Shown one piece after another: positions 46,601-55,030 of a DNA stretch of 64,000 nt. Numbering within the stretch: the first letter of the stretch is position 1; every line of letters begins with the position of its first letter. The stretch lies in the NCBI RefSeq assembly GCF_050574275.1, contig NZ_CP192260.1:1302001-1366000 (forward strand), written 5' to 3'. Both the position numbers and the translations under genes were made by a program. The stretch comes from Virgibacillus_F flavescens (GTDB lineage: Bacteria; Bacillota; Bacilli; Bacillales; Amphibacillaceae). The notes beneath the pieces are model-generated. The model was given only the letters and a program-made list of their open reading frames with translations, did not search any database and was not told where the DNA came from.

Positions 46601-47497
46601 TGGACTACAGGACCATCCAGCAAGGCGAAAACGGTGGGTCAATCAATTGAAAGAATTGCAGGAGACTCTCGTTTTTCAACTGCAACGGAAATTTCTAATA
46701 GTGGATGGGACTCAGCGGAAACGGTATTATTAGCCAGAGGTTATGATTTCCCAGATGCGCTTGCGGGAACCCCATTGGCTTATCAGTTGGACGCTCCAAT
46801 TTTGCTCACTCGTAAAGGGGAGCTATTAGAAGAAACGAAAAGCGAACTTAAGCGATTAGGTACTAGCAAAGTAATTATTTTGGGAGGACCTGGAGCGATT
46901 TCTGCTAAAGTAGAAGATTCTTTGAGAGGTCTAGGAATGACAACTGAAAGAATTGCAGGAGATAACCGTTTTGAAACTGCTGCAAAAATAGCAGAACGAA
47001 TGGGTGGTGCGCCAAAGAAAGCGGTAGTAACGGATGGATTTAATTACCCGGATGCGCTCGCGATTGCCTCTTACGCAGCTTCCCAAGGTTATCCGATTCT
47101 ATTGAGTAAACCGGATACATTACCGGTCGTGACTAAAAAAGCTTTAGAAGGTAAAGAAGAGACGTACGTAATTGGCGGACCAGCAGCAATTAGTAATGAA
47201 GTTGCTGCTGAAATACCTGCAGCTAATAGAATTAGTGGTATAAATCGCTTTGATACAGCTGTAAATATTATTAAGGAATTAAACCTTTCTACTGATAAGG
47301 TGTATGTTGCTACCGGATATTCGTTTGCAGATGCACTCACCGGGTCTATTTTAGCAGCAAAAAATAACGCACCATTATTATTAGTTCGAAAAGATAGACT
47401 TCCTTTAGAAATAGCCGAAATAATAGAACAAAAACAAATATCTGACTTCACTATTCTTGGAGGAGAAAGTGCCGTTAACGATGGTGTGCTGGAATAA
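43661..47497 (+). CDS. Large secreted repeat protein with Ig/FN3 domains and three CWB2 anchors
   Basis: ATG after TTGGGGG; 1278 residues. A signal peptide ends near VLADG. Three tandem repeats of 117 residues follow (about 38-386), each starting GEPPVVESLEVSP. Next is a short beta-helix-like stretch (IDGDLYVGPESQLTINGD) resembling bactofilin/polymer-forming repeats, then an FN3 domain (about 565-655), Ig-like modules with the ATDAAGNVSEPT pattern (about 660-900), a second FN3 and three CWB2 repeats (about 993-1278). No catalytic motif is seen. I infer a wall-anchored stalk or adhesin-like protein. Ligand unknown. Confidence 0.88.
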   Translation: MEKLLDSLVRSKQVALMILLVMVVNLVSTPLVVLADGDGEPPVVESLEVSPNEVSVGDTVTVKADVRDSNSGVDTVGVFFDSPSGNNEEGFFLDYNATSGLWEGKYIVTETDEAGKWVFNFISVEDKAGNRKFYYPQQLQSTNTLDFLVINPTGDGEPPVVESLEVSPNEVSVGDTVTVKADVRDSNSGVDTVGVFFDSPSGNSEEGFFLDYNATSGLWEGKYIVTEIDEAGKWVFNFISVEDKAGNRKFYYPQQLQSTNTLDFLVINPTGDGEPPVVESLEVSPKEVEVGDRVIVKADVRDSDTGVDTVGVFFDSPSGNSEEGFFLNYNATSGLWEGKYIVTETDEAGQWVFDFISVEDKAGNSEFYYPGELLFSNNFNFTVIPPSDLGLEPLPHSYTTYDETWTQKTIDGDLYVGPESQLTINGDVTITGDVYVFGTIRNYGDLTINGTLNARRVYYGSYSNSPGTVMHLGGSNRIPSTSVSNQAWDVPLEIYNEDLTVQDGKIILEGATVPVTELYVEDQKVDVSYYGTFRVPLENVTADKVTFTMKDVFGYSTTKEVSVIDTMAPAKVAGLKVDNTSASTINISWDKNNESDLDGYNIYLDGENVDSISSSDNEYKFTELKAASSYEMAVEAFDRSSNKSVQTVITAETKLTTPVVNDVSDKDEMVTGTADPSVDVKVSDGEKLIASDLSEADGSFEVHIPKQIAGKVLFVQSFNQDGNKSDKVQLTVEDVTEPSSPSVDEITDNSKIVSGEAEAGTSITVTGQDGTLGTADVSNDGSFEVNISEQTAGQKIEVIATDAAGNVSEPTVVIVSDATAPAKPEIEEVTDQSTEVTGSAEAGATITVSILEKEIGTTEADVDGKFALTISKRKAGEELSVTATDAAGNISEPTIVKVKDITAPTWPEAAKLTVSDVGEKELTLHWTEASDNAGVSQYRIYQDSKLIETVDGSKTNVTITNLLPGHTYQFKIEAGDELNNWTTGPSSKAKTVGQSIERIAGDSRFSTATEISNSGWDSAETVLLARGYDFPDALAGTPLAYQLDAPILLTRKGELLEETKSELKRLGTSKVIILGGPGAISAKVEDSLRGLGMTTERIAGDNRFETAAKIAERMGGAPKKAVVTDGFNYPDALAIASYAASQGYPILLSKPDTLPVVTKKALEGKEETYVIGGPAAISNEVAAEIPAANRISGINRFDTAVNIIKELNLSTDKVYVATGYSFADALTGSILAAKNNAPLLLVRKDRLPLEIAEIIEQKQISDFTILGGESAVNDGVLE
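43772..44817 (+). repeat. Three tandem 351-base in-frame repeats
   Basis: Units begin at 43772, 44123 and 44474, exactly 351 bases (117 codons) apart. Units 1 and 2 are nearly identical in DNA, including silent positions, which points to recent duplication; unit 3 has diverged more. Confidence 0.93.
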
Positions 47498-47545
47498 GTA
47501 GATGTGCAGATTGATAGATTTTTATAATTATTTTTAATAGAAAAG

Positions 47546-47581
47546 GCGTATCCTTTACATCTAAAGGATACGCTAATTTTT
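47546..47581 (+). terminator. Terminator after the Ig/FN3 protein gene
   Basis: GCGTATCCTTTA (47546-47557) pairs perfectly with TAAAGGATACGC (47562-47573), then AATTTTTT. Confidence 0.9.
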
Positions 47582-47692
47582 TGCCTGAAAAGTATAATAT
47601 TCCTTCGCCAGATTTCCCATTATTCTAACAAATTATGGTATACTGATTATTAACATTTATTGGTTAACTAAGCGTCTAAAGGAGAATATTCG

Positions 47693-48214
47693 TTGAAAAA
47701 ACTAATTATCAGTACGCTGGCAGTTCTTGTAGTACTTGTAATAATTGTCGTGCTCCTTACTGGCAATAAAGAGCAGGAAAGTGTTCCGACTTCTAAGGGC
47801 GAGAAAGAGAGCGAAAATAATGAGGAAACACCTGTGAAAAGCAGTGAAAACAAGGAAGGTGTATATGCTACGGTTGAGTTAGAGAAAGGTTCTTCATCTA
47901 GTGAATCGAGGCTAGTCTATACCATCCATAATGATAGTGACAAAAAGATAACGTTACCTTTTTCAACAAGTCAAAAATATGACTTTCGGTTAAAAGATAA
48001 AACTGGGAAGGTAATTCAAGTTTACTCGAAAGGCAAAATGTTTATGCAGGTGACGTCTGAAAAAGAGGTGCTTCCTGGAAAGAAACTATCTAATAGTGTG
48101 AAATTGCCCAAATTGCAGGAGGGAACGTATACGATAGAAATGTGGCTAACCTCTTCATATAAGGATAAGTTTAAGCAAGAGTACCAATTTGAGATTGGCG
48201 ATCAAGAGAAGTAA
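47693..48214 (+). CDS. Membrane-anchored or exported BsuPI-type proteinase inhibitor
   Basis: TTG start after AAAGGAG; 173 residues. An N-terminal hydrophobic segment (about 4-24) has no lipobox Cys, so it is a membrane anchor or uncleaved signal. A charged Glu/Lys/Ser linker (about 26-55) leads to a BsuPI-like domain with LVYTIHNDSDKKITLPF, KYDFRLKDKTGKVI and GKMFMQ, ending in YTIEMWL. BsuPI was described as an intracellular serine protease inhibitor of Bacillus; export here is unusual. The gene ends 30 bases before an S8 protease gene, so the pair is likely co-transcribed. I infer control of that or other surface proteases. Confidence 0.83.
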   Translation: MKKLIISTLAVLVVLVIIVVLLTGNKEQESVPTSKGEKESENNEETPVKSSENKEGVYATVELEKGSSSSESRLVYTIHNDSDKKITLPFSTSQKYDFRLKDKTGKVIQVYSKGKMFMQVTSEKEVLPGKKLSNSVKLPKLQEGTYTIEMWLTSSYKDKFKQEYQFEIGDQEK

Positions 48215-48244
48215 CTACATATTTTTAACATAGAGAGGTGTTCA

Positions 48245-50299
48245 TTGTTGCGTTTGGTTAAATTTATTATTCCGGTTCTATTCGCTTTTTTAGTTGTCAG
48301 TTTAAATCCCAATGTGTCGTTTGCGGATGAGGAAGTTAAGCTGATTGTAAAATATAAGGAAGGGGTCTCGCTTAAATCGAGTAAACGAGTAAGTGCTGAT
48401 ACCTCGATTCCTATTGATGCCATTTCGGTTGATAAGCAGAAAGTTAACAGTACGATCCGTTCCATGAAGTCTAATCCTGCTATCGAATACATAGAGGTAG
48501 ATCATAAGGTGTATGGACAGGCAACTATTCCGAATGATGAAAAGTATGTGAATCAAAAGGAAATGTTTGACTCGATACATGCAGCTGCGGCATGGGAACA
48601 ATATGACGCGAAAAGGCAAATCACTGTTGCTGTAATTGACTCAGGAGCTGACCTTGATCACCCAGATTTAGAAAGTAATCTAGTAAATGGGAAAAACATA
48701 ATAAATCCAGATGAATACCCAGTTGATTTAGATGGTCATGGAACACATGTAGCCGGTTTAATCGGTGCTGTCACAGATAATCAAGTAGGGGTTGCATCGC
48801 TTGCAAAAGGTGTAAAGCTAATGCCGATTAAAGTTCTCGAGGACAATGAAGGGTACACGTCTGACGTAATTCTAGGTATTAACTATGCAGTCGAACACGG
48901 TGCCGATATTATTAATTTGAGTCTCGGTTCGAACGACAGCAGTAAATCGCTCAAAGAAGCAGTAGAGTTTGCGGTCGAAAACGATGTACTTGTCGTAGCG
49001 GCGGCGGGTAATAAAAATGCAAATAACGTTATTTATCCTGCTGCTTACGATCCTGTTTTAGCTGTTGGAAGTGTTGATACTGGAACGAATCAAAAGGCTT
49101 CTTTTTCTAACTATGGTTCATTTATCGACGTTGCTGCACCAGGTACAAATTTGTTAAGTACGTGGATGGACGGTGGCTATAAACAGATGGAAGGGACAAG
49201 CATGTCGACAGGGATTGTCAGTTCGTTGGCAGGCATGTTAATGAAAGACGCTCCTTATTTATCGAGTATGCAAGTGATGGAAATAATAAAGAAGTCTTCG
49301 TCAGCGATCGATGGCGAATATGACCTAGGCAATGGAGTAATAAACGCTCTGCAGGCATTCGAACAAGTGAAAACGAATAATCGGCTGCATGGAGCAACTT
49401 CGATTGATACCGCTATTGAAATTTCGCAGTATGGATGGAATAATCTATCAACTAAATCTATTAAATTAAATGAAGACGATGTAACAGGAAAGTTTGTAAT
49501 CGTTGCGACAGCGAATCAATTTCCGGACAGTTTATCTGCAGCTCCATTAGCTACATACCTGGACAGCCCGATATTACTAGTTAATAGGGATTATTTATCT
49601 GATAACTTAGTGAATGAACTTAACCGGCTAAGCCCCTCGGACGTGATTATTATAGGTGGAGAATCCGCGGTATCAAACCAGCTGGAGGGTGAAATTGATA
49701 CGATAGGTTATACAACTCATCGATTACAGGGAGCTAATCGCTATGAAACTTCCATTGCGGTGAACGAAGCAATTCCCTATGAATCGAATAAAGCGTTTGT
49801 CGTATCAGGTGAAAAATTTCCTGATGCATTGTCTGCAGCTCCATACAGCGGTATCTACAAATATCCAATTTTGTATACACGGCAAGATACTCTGCCTGAA
49901 ACGGTGAGTAACTATATTGAAAATCAGGGAATCACAAAGTCGTATCTAGTTGGAGGAGAGACTGCGATATCCAATATAGTAGAGAATAAACTGCCTGCAC
50001 CACTTCGAATTGCCGGCATTAACAGATACGATACAAATTATCAGATTCATAAATTTTTTGGTGAGAGTGAAACAAATTCTCTCTATTTTTCAACTGGTTC
50101 GACATTTCCTGATGCTTTAGCAGTTGCTCCGCTTGCTGCTAAGACGAGCAGTCCGGTTATTTTGGTGGATAATAGACATGAAGAAGCTTTGCAAAATAGT
50201 ATTCAGTTATTTTCTAGTGAAAATTATAAAATCACCGGTGGAACTGAAGCAATAAGTATAGAACTTGCATGGAAAATAGATTCATATTTAATAAATTAA
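48245..50299 (+). CDS. Subtilisin-family (S8) protease with three CWB2 anchors
   Basis: TTG start after AGAGAGGTG; 684 residues. Signal peptide ends near SFADE. A short propeptide (about 25-85) precedes the protease domain with Asp132 (VIDSGAD), His165 (GHGTHVAG), the oxyanion Asn in AAAGNKN and Ser319 (GTSMSTG). The active site is complete. Three CWB2 repeats occupy about 378-684. This is a compact subtilisin without PA or Fn3 additions. It follows the inhibitor gene by 30 bases and a terminator follows. Confidence 0.93.
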   Translation: MLRLVKFIIPVLFAFLVVSLNPNVSFADEEVKLIVKYKEGVSLKSSKRVSADTSIPIDAISVDKQKVNSTIRSMKSNPAIEYIEVDHKVYGQATIPNDEKYVNQKEMFDSIHAAAAWEQYDAKRQITVAVIDSGADLDHPDLESNLVNGKNIINPDEYPVDLDGHGTHVAGLIGAVTDNQVGVASLAKGVKLMPIKVLEDNEGYTSDVILGINYAVEHGADIINLSLGSNDSSKSLKEAVEFAVENDVLVVAAAGNKNANNVIYPAAYDPVLAVGSVDTGTNQKASFSNYGSFIDVAAPGTNLLSTWMDGGYKQMEGTSMSTGIVSSLAGMLMKDAPYLSSMQVMEIIKKSSSAIDGEYDLGNGVINALQAFEQVKTNNRLHGATSIDTAIEISQYGWNNLSTKSIKLNEDDVTGKFVIVATANQFPDSLSAAPLATYLDSPILLVNRDYLSDNLVNELNRLSPSDVIIIGGESAVSNQLEGEIDTIGYTTHRLQGANRYETSIAVNEAIPYESNKAFVVSGEKFPDALSAAPYSGIYKYPILYTRQDTLPETVSNYIENQGITKSYLVGGETAISNIVENKLPAPLRIAGINRYDTNYQIHKFFGESETNSLYFSTGSTFPDALAVAPLAAKTSSPVILVDNRHEEALQNSIQLFSSENYKITGGTEAISIELAWKIDSYLIN

Positions 50300-50315
50300 A
50301 AATAGTTAAATTAGC

Positions 50316-50349
50316 GAAACCCTAGTGGTGCACTAGGGTTTCTTTTATT
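50316..50349 (+). terminator. Terminator after the compact S8 protease
   Basis: GAAACCCTAGTG (50316-50327) pairs perfectly with CACTAGGGTTTC (50331-50342), then TTTTATTT. Confidence 0.92.
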
Positions 50350-50386
50350 TAAATTGGCTAATTACACACAATTTTTAAAAAATAAA

Positions 50387-50415
50387 TTGACTTAAATGAA
50401 TTATTCTACTAAACT
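50387..50415 (+). promoter_or_regulatory. Probable sigma-A promoter of the large S8 protease gene
   Basis: TTGACT (50387-50392) and TAAACT (50410-50415) are 17 bases apart. The leader of nearly 90 bases ends in GGGGAGG at 50493-50499. Confidence 0.5.
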
Positions 50416-50507
50416 ATTAATTGGCAATACTTTGCAAAAAATGTAAAAAAAGGGGATGAGTTAAAGGGGTTTTTTTACAGGAAGAAAAATTTGGGGAGGT
50501 CACACAT

Positions 50508-53500
50508 TTGGTTCGTAAAAAGCATGCATTTAAGAAAAAGGCACTGTCGGTAATTGCAAGTTCTGCAATTGTTGCTTCATCATTTGCTGGTGTTTCTACA
50601 TACAGCCCGCTTGAGGCAAGCGCAGCTTTAAAGACTGCAAATCATCAATTGGAAAAAACAAAATTGTCACGTCTGACAAATTTGTCAGAGGTAACGTCGC
50701 TTGCAAATAGTGAAGAAGCGGTTCAGGAATTGATTATCGTCGGTGACGGAGAAACAAATGTATCCAAACAATTAACAAAATTAGGTGTTGAAGTTAAAAT
50801 AAACCATAAGAATTACGTTTATTTAGCTGATGTACCAACAAATAAAATCTATGACGTAATAGACATGGATGGCGTAACAACGGTTGGGAAAAATGAAAAA
50901 GTTCAGCTGGATAAAGTCGATCCTGAAGAACTTAATGTCGAAGGACAAAATGAGGTTAAAAAGGACGCTGTAGTAACACCAGAGCAAATTGAAACACATC
51001 CGGAAACAGGCGTAACAGAATTCCATAAGAAGTATGATGGTTCTGGCGTAAGAGTTGGTATTATCGACTCAGGTCCTGATGCTGGTCACGAATCATTCAC
51101 AGAGAAGCCTGAAGATTTTGAGCAAACTAGAAAATATGGTGAGTCTAAAATTGTTGGGGTTGGGGATTATACTATCTCTAGCCGCAGATTAGCTTATCCG
51201 ATAGAAGATAGATACAAAGATTTCTTAGATGATTCGACAAATGAACTTTCTGAAGGTGACGTACTATTTGATGGAGGTCATGAAGAAGGAGATTCTATCA
51301 CTGTTTCAAAGGAATCAGGTGATGTTTCATTCAACACTACGAATATTGATGCAGCAGATGATACTTTGTATTATGGTGAAACTGCATTTGAAGCGGATGC
51401 AGACCTTAACGGTGATGGTGTGCCGTATAAGGATGAAGATGATAAGTTAGTAGGAGAACGTGATAACTTCTCTGTATTACTCGCTGATGATCAAGTATAT
51501 ATTGATACTGACGCTGATAACGATTTTACAGATGAAACAGCGTATTCAAACGATGAGGCTGGTACATTTGATTATGATTTATCAAACGATACAGTAGGTG
51601 CAAACTTCCGGGTAAATGACTTAACCCGCGATTTCTTAGGCGCTGGTATTAAACTAGTAAACCTTTACACAGACCTAAATGGTCATGGATCTCACGTTGC
51701 TGGTATTACAGCAGCAGATGGACCACTAGTAGAAAATGAATTTGGCGCCGTTGCAGGACAAGGTGTTGCTCCTGGAGCTGAACTTGTTGGTCTGCGTGTA
51801 TTCCAGGAAGAAGGCGGAGCTTTTAATTGGAGTATTCAAACTGCGATGGTTGACGCAGCACTGCCAGAATCTGAAGGCGGATTTGACGTTGATATTGCTA
51901 ACTTAAGTCTTGGTTCATCTCCGGACTTAAATGATGGAACTGGTTCTTATGGAGAACTAATGACATTACTAACAAACAAATTTGATATTTCTTTTGTTAC
52001 TTCAGCTGGTAATGCTGGACCAGGGATTGACACTGTAGGATCTCCAGGAGACGTTGATTCAAACATCACTGTGGGTGCTTCTATTGATGCTGATAACTGG
52101 GCGAAAGAATATAATTCGTACCCTTACGGGAAAAATGAAGATGGAACGCCTAAAGAAGGCAATGGACTATGGTACTTCTCTTCTGTTGGACCAAATGAAA
52201 TTGGTGATCAGAAGCCAGAAATCGTAGCGCCAGGTTCTGCATTCGCTGCACATCCTGTTCACATGGGACCATATGTAGTAATGCAAGGAACTAGTATGTC
52301 ATCACCTTATGTTGCAGGTGCAGTTGCACTATTAAAATCTGCTGCATTAAAAGATCGCGTACCATTTAACACTGAATTAGCAAAAGAAGCACTAGTTCAA
52401 ACAGCTGACCCAATTGAAGGTTATAATCGTGCTCAGCAAGGTGGCGGATTAATTAATGTCCCAGCTGCTTACGAGTACTTAAAAGCTAACAATGATGCAG
52501 TTGTTAAAAAAGTTGAAGTAACTGTATTCCACGGCGAAAAAGTATCAGGCGGCCCTGGTTTATATGTACGAAACAAAGACATTCCTGAAACAGTTGAAGT
52601 ATTAGTGGAAAACCCAACTGACGAAGCGAAGAATCTTTCTGTAAAAGCTTCTGAGGATTGGTTTACACCATCTGTTTCTAGTCTAAGTTTAGCAGCGGGT
52701 GAGAGTCAGTTAATCACAGTTTCTTATGACAAAGATAAGCTAGTAACTGGTGTGAACGCTGGAACATTAGTGTTTGATGATGCATCAACTTCTTATGTTG
52801 AAGCTCGTTCAGCTCAAACAATTGTTACTGGTTACGAATTCACAACTGAAAACGATCACCGTTTCAGTGTTACTGACGAAGTACAATCTTCTCAAACAAA
52901 AGGATACACATTTGATGTAGAATCTGGCGTTAGTGAAATTCGTTTCTCTCTTAGCGCATTAGTTGAGAATGACGAATATCAAGGACGTGTACGCATAATC
53001 GCTTTCGGTCCTGATGGTATTGAAGAGTACAATGAGTTTGCTGGCTATGCAGGTTACGGTGCAGAAGGGCTAAAATCGCATGACGTTGTTGTCCCTTCTC
53101 CAAAAGCTGGTGTATGGGAAGTTCATGTATACGGTACTTCTGATCCAGTTGAAGGAAAAGTGATGAACAAGTATCAATTAGAAGCCATTGCACAAGATGT
53201 GGTTGCTGCTCCAGGTAAAATTGATTTGGGTAAAACAGATTCTAAAGAAGTTACGAAATCTGTTTCATTCACAAACTACTTAAAGGATACGAAAGACGTT
53301 AAAGTAGTTGGTGTTCCATTTAGCGGAACAGAGTCAACCACTAAGGAAGTAGAAGTTCCTGGTAATAATCAGTATTACAAGCAGGAAATTAAAGTGAAAA
53401 ATAATGTTTCACTATCTGTTCAAACGTCGAATCCGACTGTTGCAACTGACGACGTAGATTTGTACCTTAAGAATGAAGCTGGTGATATAGTAACATACTC

Positions 53501-54752
53501 AGCTGGTGCATCATCTGATGAGAAATTCTCAGTATCATCATTACCAGATGGAACATATACCATTGAAATTGAAGGATTTGCAACTGCAAACCCGACTACT
53601 ACAGTAGATCTTGCTGTTAGTGAGTTCAGTGTATTATCTCCTGGTGAAGAAGGTAAAGGTAGTGTAGATGCTGATGCAACTAAAACGTTGCATGTAGGCG
53701 AATCAATGACTACAGATGTTTCGATTACAACACCGGAATCTTCTGAAGATAGCATTGCTGCTGTTTATTTGTTAGATGCTAAGACGGATGAAGTATTATC
53801 CTTAGTGCCTATCACAGTAGACGGAGACATTATCAACGTAGTATCAGGAGCTGACCGTGAAGAGACAGCAATTGCTGCTTCACACGAAATGTATCCTGAA
53901 GGTGGAGCTGATACGGTTGTAGTTACAACTGGTTATGACTTCCCGGATGCTTTGTCTGCTGGACCATTAGCATCACAATTCGATGCTCCAATTATTCCAG
54001 TTAGAGCAAATGGTGAATTATCGGATAAAGCATTAAATGAAATTGAGCGCTTAGGTGCTAAAAATGTTTATATCGTCGGTGGAGAAACAGCGGTGAAAGC
54101 TTCTGTTGTCAATCGATTAAATACGATTAGTATTTCTTCAGATAATATTGAACGTTTAGCTGGTGCCAATCGTTACGAAACTAACTTAGCGATCGTGAAA
54201 GAACTTCAAGACTTAGGAATGACTGGCAACGGAGTATTCCTTGCAACTGGTCAAACTTACGCTGATGCGTTAAGTGCAGCTTCTGTAGCTGGTGAAAAAG
54301 GTATGCCAATCGTATTAACTAACGGTAAAGACATATCTGAAGAAACATCTAAAGTACTTGAAGATGAAGATGTTTACGTATTAGGTGGGGAAACTGCCGT
54401 ACCTGAAGAAGTTTTAGCAGAAGCGGATAAAGTTGCATTGTCTGTAACTCGTCTGGGTGGAGCCAATCGTTATGGAACATTGGTTGAAATCCTTAAAGAG
54501 TTTGACGTCAGCTCAGATAAATTATTTGCCGCTAGTGGTATGGACTATCCAGATGCACTTGCAGCAGCACCACTTGTAACACAGAAAAATGGTCTTCTAT
54601 TACTTGTAGGACCAGATAAATTACCAAACGAAGTGGAAGCATATTTGACTAAGTATAACTATACTCATAATGTGAATTCAGTTACCGTATTAGGTGGCGA
54701 CACTGCAGTTAGTCAAGATGTTAAAGACGCACTTCAAAAGAAATTAAAGTAA
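50508..54752 (+). CDS. Large subtilisin-family (S8) protease with acidic insert and three CWB2 anchors
   Basis: TTG start eight bases after GGGGAGG; 1414 residues. Signal peptide ends near LEASA. The protease domain has Asp187 (GIIDSGPD), His393 (NGHGSHVAG) and Ser596 (GTSMSSPYVAGA). The Asp-His distance of about 206 residues is far longer than the usual 30-60; the insert is rich in Asp/Glu and holds DADLNGDGVPYKDED, which resembles a calcium-binding loop. After the protease come beta domains (about 670-1095) with two bacterial PPC-like parts (DVDLYLKNEAGD), then three CWB2 repeats (about 1110-1414). It resembles pyrolysin-like exported proteases. Terminator follows. Confidence 0.92.
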   Translation: MVRKKHAFKKKALSVIASSAIVASSFAGVSTYSPLEASAALKTANHQLEKTKLSRLTNLSEVTSLANSEEAVQELIIVGDGETNVSKQLTKLGVEVKINHKNYVYLADVPTNKIYDVIDMDGVTTVGKNEKVQLDKVDPEELNVEGQNEVKKDAVVTPEQIETHPETGVTEFHKKYDGSGVRVGIIDSGPDAGHESFTEKPEDFEQTRKYGESKIVGVGDYTISSRRLAYPIEDRYKDFLDDSTNELSEGDVLFDGGHEEGDSITVSKESGDVSFNTTNIDAADDTLYYGETAFEADADLNGDGVPYKDEDDKLVGERDNFSVLLADDQVYIDTDADNDFTDETAYSNDEAGTFDYDLSNDTVGANFRVNDLTRDFLGAGIKLVNLYTDLNGHGSHVAGITAADGPLVENEFGAVAGQGVAPGAELVGLRVFQEEGGAFNWSIQTAMVDAALPESEGGFDVDIANLSLGSSPDLNDGTGSYGELMTLLTNKFDISFVTSAGNAGPGIDTVGSPGDVDSNITVGASIDADNWAKEYNSYPYGKNEDGTPKEGNGLWYFSSVGPNEIGDQKPEIVAPGSAFAAHPVHMGPYVVMQGTSMSSPYVAGAVALLKSAALKDRVPFNTELAKEALVQTADPIEGYNRAQQGGGLINVPAAYEYLKANNDAVVKKVEVTVFHGEKVSGGPGLYVRNKDIPETVEVLVENPTDEAKNLSVKASEDWFTPSVSSLSLAAGESQLITVSYDKDKLVTGVNAGTLVFDDASTSYVEARSAQTIVTGYEFTTENDHRFSVTDEVQSSQTKGYTFDVESGVSEIRFSLSALVENDEYQGRVRIIAFGPDGIEEYNEFAGYAGYGAEGLKSHDVVVPSPKAGVWEVHVYGTSDPVEGKVMNKYQLEAIAQDVVAAPGKIDLGKTDSKEVTKSVSFTNYLKDTKDVKVVGVPFSGTESTTKEVEVPGNNQYYKQEIKVKNNVSLSVQTSNPTVATDDVDLYLKNEAGDIVTYSAGASSDEKFSVSSLPDGTYTIEIEGFATANPTTTVDLAVSEFSVLSPGEEGKGSVDADATKTLHVGESMTTDVSITTPESSEDSIAAVYLLDAKTDEVLSLVPITVDGDIINVVSGADREETAIAASHEMYPEGGADTVVVTTGYDFPDALSAGPLASQFDAPIIPVRANGELSDKALNEIERLGAKNVYIVGGETAVKASVVNRLNTISISSDNIERLAGANRYETNLAIVKELQDLGMTGNGVFLATGQTYADALSAASVAGEKGMPIVLTNGKDISEETSKVLEDEDVYVLGGETAVPEEVLAEADKVALSVTRLGGANRYGTLVEILKEFDVSSDKLFAASGMDYPDALAAAPLVTQKNGLLLLVGPDKLPNEVEAYLTKYNYTHNVNSVTVLGGDTAVSQDVKDALQKKLK

Positions 54753-54766
54753 TAGTTTTAACTTTG

Positions 54767-54800
54767 GAAGCCACTCACACGTGTGAGTGGCTTCTTTTTG
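54767..54800 (+). terminator. Terminator after the large S8 protease
   Basis: GAAGCCACTCACAC (54767-54780) is followed at once by its perfect complement (54781-54794) and TTTTT. Confidence 0.9.
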
Positions 54801-54805
54801 GTTTG

Positions 54806-54864
54806 AGGGACAAAGGGACGGTTCTTCTGTCCCAGGGGGACAGAAGAACCGTCCCTTTGTCCCT
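54806..54864. repeat. REP-like palindrome, full element 1
   Basis: Two perfect 28-base arms (54806-54833 and 54837-54864) meet around AGG. The core is GGGACAGAAGAACCGTCCC, flanked by TTTGTCCC. The same core recurs at 58807, 58948 and 61733. It sits in a gap, just past a terminator. Confidence 0.92.
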
Positions 54865-55030
54865 TTCGAACACCAACTGTACATTTTTGCAAATTCACCC
54901 ACTACAATTTATGTATAGTGAATCCCCTTACAATCCTTCTAATAAAGCATTATACTGTATTGTATAGAGTGACTAACCTACTCCTATATCTATATTTGCA
55001 AATTTGACTCTTTTGAAGGAGGGTCCTTCC

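Noticed and set aside
2..54752. LPxTG sortase signals or SLH domains in the surface proteins
   Set aside because: The C-termini of all seven proteins end in CWB2 repeats; no LPxTG motif, hydrophobic tail or SLH motif was seen.
54764..54967. 67-codon plus-strand frame
   Set aside because: It crosses a terminator and a REP-like palindrome and has no coding character.
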